In this document: positions 32,934 through 33,996 of the stretch, one piece after another | Position numbering within the stretch: the stretch's first letter is position 1 | Layout: every line of letters begins with the position of its first letter | IMG/VR virus record: IMGVR_UViG_3300017782_000091 | Coordinates: 1-33,996 of that record | Origin: a virus | Reading direction: 5' to 3' (one strand) | DNA length: 33,996 nucleotides | The notes under the pieces: generated by a model | What the model was told of the DNA's origin: nothing | The model's input: only the letters and a program-made list of their open reading frames with translations | Database searches by the model: none | Program-made: the position numbers and the translations under genes

Positions 32934-33266
32934 ATGTCTTATATCAAAAATCTTAAATTAAATCCTAATGAATGTTTCCCAAATAATAAGGAAATACCTA
33001 GTAGGATTTGGAGTAAACTCTCAACCGTTATCTTTGATAACGAAGAGGAGTTAAACTACGAAGACCTCGGTTGGGGTTCTTGTAAAGAACCTAAGAGAAA
33101 CCATTATAAAATAATGGTTTTGTTAGGGACTGATTTGGACAACTACGATGACGAAAAGAACATCGTTCAAATCTATAGATTTCAGAGAGTGGGTGACAAA
33201 TTGTTTACAATTTCAAATCCAAAAAAGGAATATAATATATTCCCTGCTGAACTTTCTCTAGTCTAA
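32934..33266 (+). CDS. small early protein of unknown function
   Basis: A 110-residue protein with mixed charge, starting MSYIKNLKLNPNECFPNNKE. A hydrophobic strand pattern occurs near residues 60-105 (NHYKIMVLLGTDL, IVQIYRFQRVGDKLFTI). There is no membrane segment or known motif. It is the first gene after the non-coding hairpin region and begins at CATTATG without a Shine-Dalgarno, a start context shared with the next two genes. The coding sequence contains at least six perfect hairpins, the longest (33098-33120) with 10-bp arms. Function unknown; position suggests an early host-takeover gene. Confidence 0.65.
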   Translation: MSYIKNLKLNPNECFPNNKEIPSRIWSKLSTVIFDNEEELNYEDLGWGSCKEPKRNHYKIMVLLGTDLDNYDDEKNIVQIYRFQRVGDKLFTISNPKKEYNIFPAELSLV

Positions 33267-33305
33267 TAATCACACACAAGAATATAATTCTCATACACAA
33301 TTATT

Positions 33306-33761
33306 ATGATATCTCATCTCATTCATACCATTCGCCCTGTCAAAGACAGGATTATCGTAGCGAATAAACCTGTAAAGGTTTATTTTAATCTCCACAAAAA
33401 GTGCTTTTCCATTCAACAGAATGGATTAGTGATGGGTCATACTGATGCCATAGCTCTTCGTGATGTTACCTTTAAGGTAAGCCAAGCAGGAAGAAACAGA
33501 GTTCTAAAAGAGCGTAAGAAGAATGTACACGCTTTTGTCACAGGCTACCTAGACTGCTTCGCTGATGAAAGATTCTACGATGTAAAGATTGTATACAATC
33601 CTTACAAATACGATTCCTTCAGACTCTACCGTAAAGACAGTATAACTGTCCATAACATTGGGGCTGTTCTCTTACGAAGTAAGGATGGACGGTCTCAAAT
33701 CCTAGCAGATAGGGATGCACATACAGATGGTCTGTGCAGAATCATCAAAGACAAAAGTTAA
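33306..33761 (+). CDS. conserved-looking early protein of unknown function
   Basis: A 151-residue basic protein. The middle, VKVYFNLHKKCFSIQQNGLV, then VTFKVSQAGRNRVLKERKKN and VHAFVTGYLDC, looks familiar from small proteins of marine phages, where a strand-rich N-terminal domain ends in KNVHAFV-G, but I cannot attach a function. The C-terminal half is aromatic and basic (YNPYKYDSFRLYRKDS). The ATG lies at the end of an inverted repeat (33264-33270 with 33300-33306) that could hide the start in mRNA structure. Seven or more perfect hairpins lie in the gene, several codon-aligned. Confidence 0.7.
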   Translation: MISHLIHTIRPVKDRIIVANKPVKVYFNLHKKCFSIQQNGLVMGHTDAIALRDVTFKVSQAGRNRVLKERKKNVHAFVTGYLDCFADERFYDVKIVYNPYKYDSFRLYRKDSITVHNIGAVLLRSKDGRSQILADRDAHTDGLCRIIKDKS

Positions 33762-33772
33762 GCAAAAACATT

Positions 33773-33985
33773 ATGCAAAAATCAGCACTACAAAAGCCCT
33801 CTATAAGAGTAGAGAAAAAAGAAAACTACGGTAATACTTTGTATTACCCTGTGGAAGTAAACCAACAGACAGCCTTAGGTATCTTGACCAAAGGTCAAAA
33901 GACGCTCACCGAAAGCCAATGCAAAGCATTGATGCAACTCGGTTTTAGAATAGATGTAATCCAACACAACCCATTTACAAAGTAA
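33773..33985 (+). CDS. small early protein of unknown function
   Basis: A 70-residue protein from ATG 33773, preceded by CATT like its neighbours. An upstream GTG at 33734 in the same frame would overlap the previous gene and is less likely. The sequence NYGNTLYYPVEVNQQTALGI, then ILTKGQKTLTESQCKALMQLG, suggests a compact strand-helix fold. Hairpins at 33830-33848, 33884-33898 and 33917-33931 are inside it, two of them exactly in codon register. Family not recognised. Confidence 0.6.
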   Translation: MQKSALQKPSIRVEKKENYGNTLYYPVEVNQQTALGILTKGQKTLTESQCKALMQLGFRIDVIQHNPFTK

Positions 33986-33989
33986 ACAT

Positions 33990-33996
33990 ATGAAAT
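33990..33996 (+). CDS. possible start of a further gene, cut by the window end
   Basis: An ATG at 33990 follows the previous stop by four bases after AACAT, a start context like those of its neighbours. Only two codons are visible, so the call rests on spacing alone. Confidence 0.25.

Noticed and set aside
32587-33931. CRISPR array as explanation of the regular palindromes
   Set aside because: The palindromes differ in sequence, there is no constant repeat and spacer length, and many lie in coding frames.
1-33996. tRNA genes, integrase, attachment sites, insertion sequences
   Set aside because: Reading for T-arm patterns, tyrosine recombinase motifs and terminal repeats of mobile elements gave nothing convincing.

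Overview
The window is most of the genome of a lytic, T7-type podovirus with its own single-subunit RNA polymerase (Autographiviridae-like). All convincing genes are on the plus strand and tightly packed, in T7 order: RNA polymerase, ssDNA-binding protein, endonuclease I, primase-helicase, DNA polymerase, nucleases, portal, scaffold, major capsid, tail tube, internal virion proteins, terminases. The DNA is visibly AT-rich. A cassette of tiny lysine-rich proteins before the capsid gene, a proline-rich gp7.3-like protein and a long LPD-type gp16 are features I associate with marine podoviruses of picocyanobacteria, SAR11 and similar hosts. No photosynthesis, ribonucleotide reductase, integrase or tRNA gene was seen. 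The host cannot be named from this sequence.

Layout. 1-1092: small early genes of unknown function, one intrinsic terminator (469-499) and an AT-rich hairpin cluster (540-650). 1052-9545: RNA polymerase, then the replication and recombination block (gp2.5, gp3, gp4, gp5, an unknown gene, a PD-(D/E)XK-like nuclease, a gp6-like exonuclease, a DUF5664-like gene). 9535-15118: gp7.3-like, portal, scaffold, membrane protein, four or five mini-genes for basic proteins, major capsid protein, a strong terminator and one unknown gene. 15148-30152: gp11-, gp12-, gp13-, gp14-, gp15- and gp16-like genes. 30154-32450: a holin-like gene, small and large terminase, and a small acidic protein. 32451-32933: a non-coding region packed with hairpins, probably at or near the genome terminus. 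32934-33996: small genes of unknown function that look like the start of the early region.

Two things stand out. First, 32587-33931 carries at least 23 perfect hairpins (arms of 6-10 bp, loops of 0-4 nt) in about 1.35 kb, several times what chance should give. They continue through three coding genes, where many are codon-aligned, and the same signature recurs in 164-824 at the other end of the window. The replication and structural genes I sampled do not show it. Second, the gp11-like tail protein is 877 aa instead of about 200. It contains a coiled coil of roughly 400 residues whose repeats are all spaced by multiples of seven, followed by a predicted globular domain and a second gp11-like end. 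No separate tail fibre gene is in the window, so this protein may combine tail adaptor and fibre.

Expected T7 functions not seen here are tail fibre gp17, lysozyme/amidase, Rz and DNA ligase. They may lie outside the window, be replaced, or be unrecognisable.
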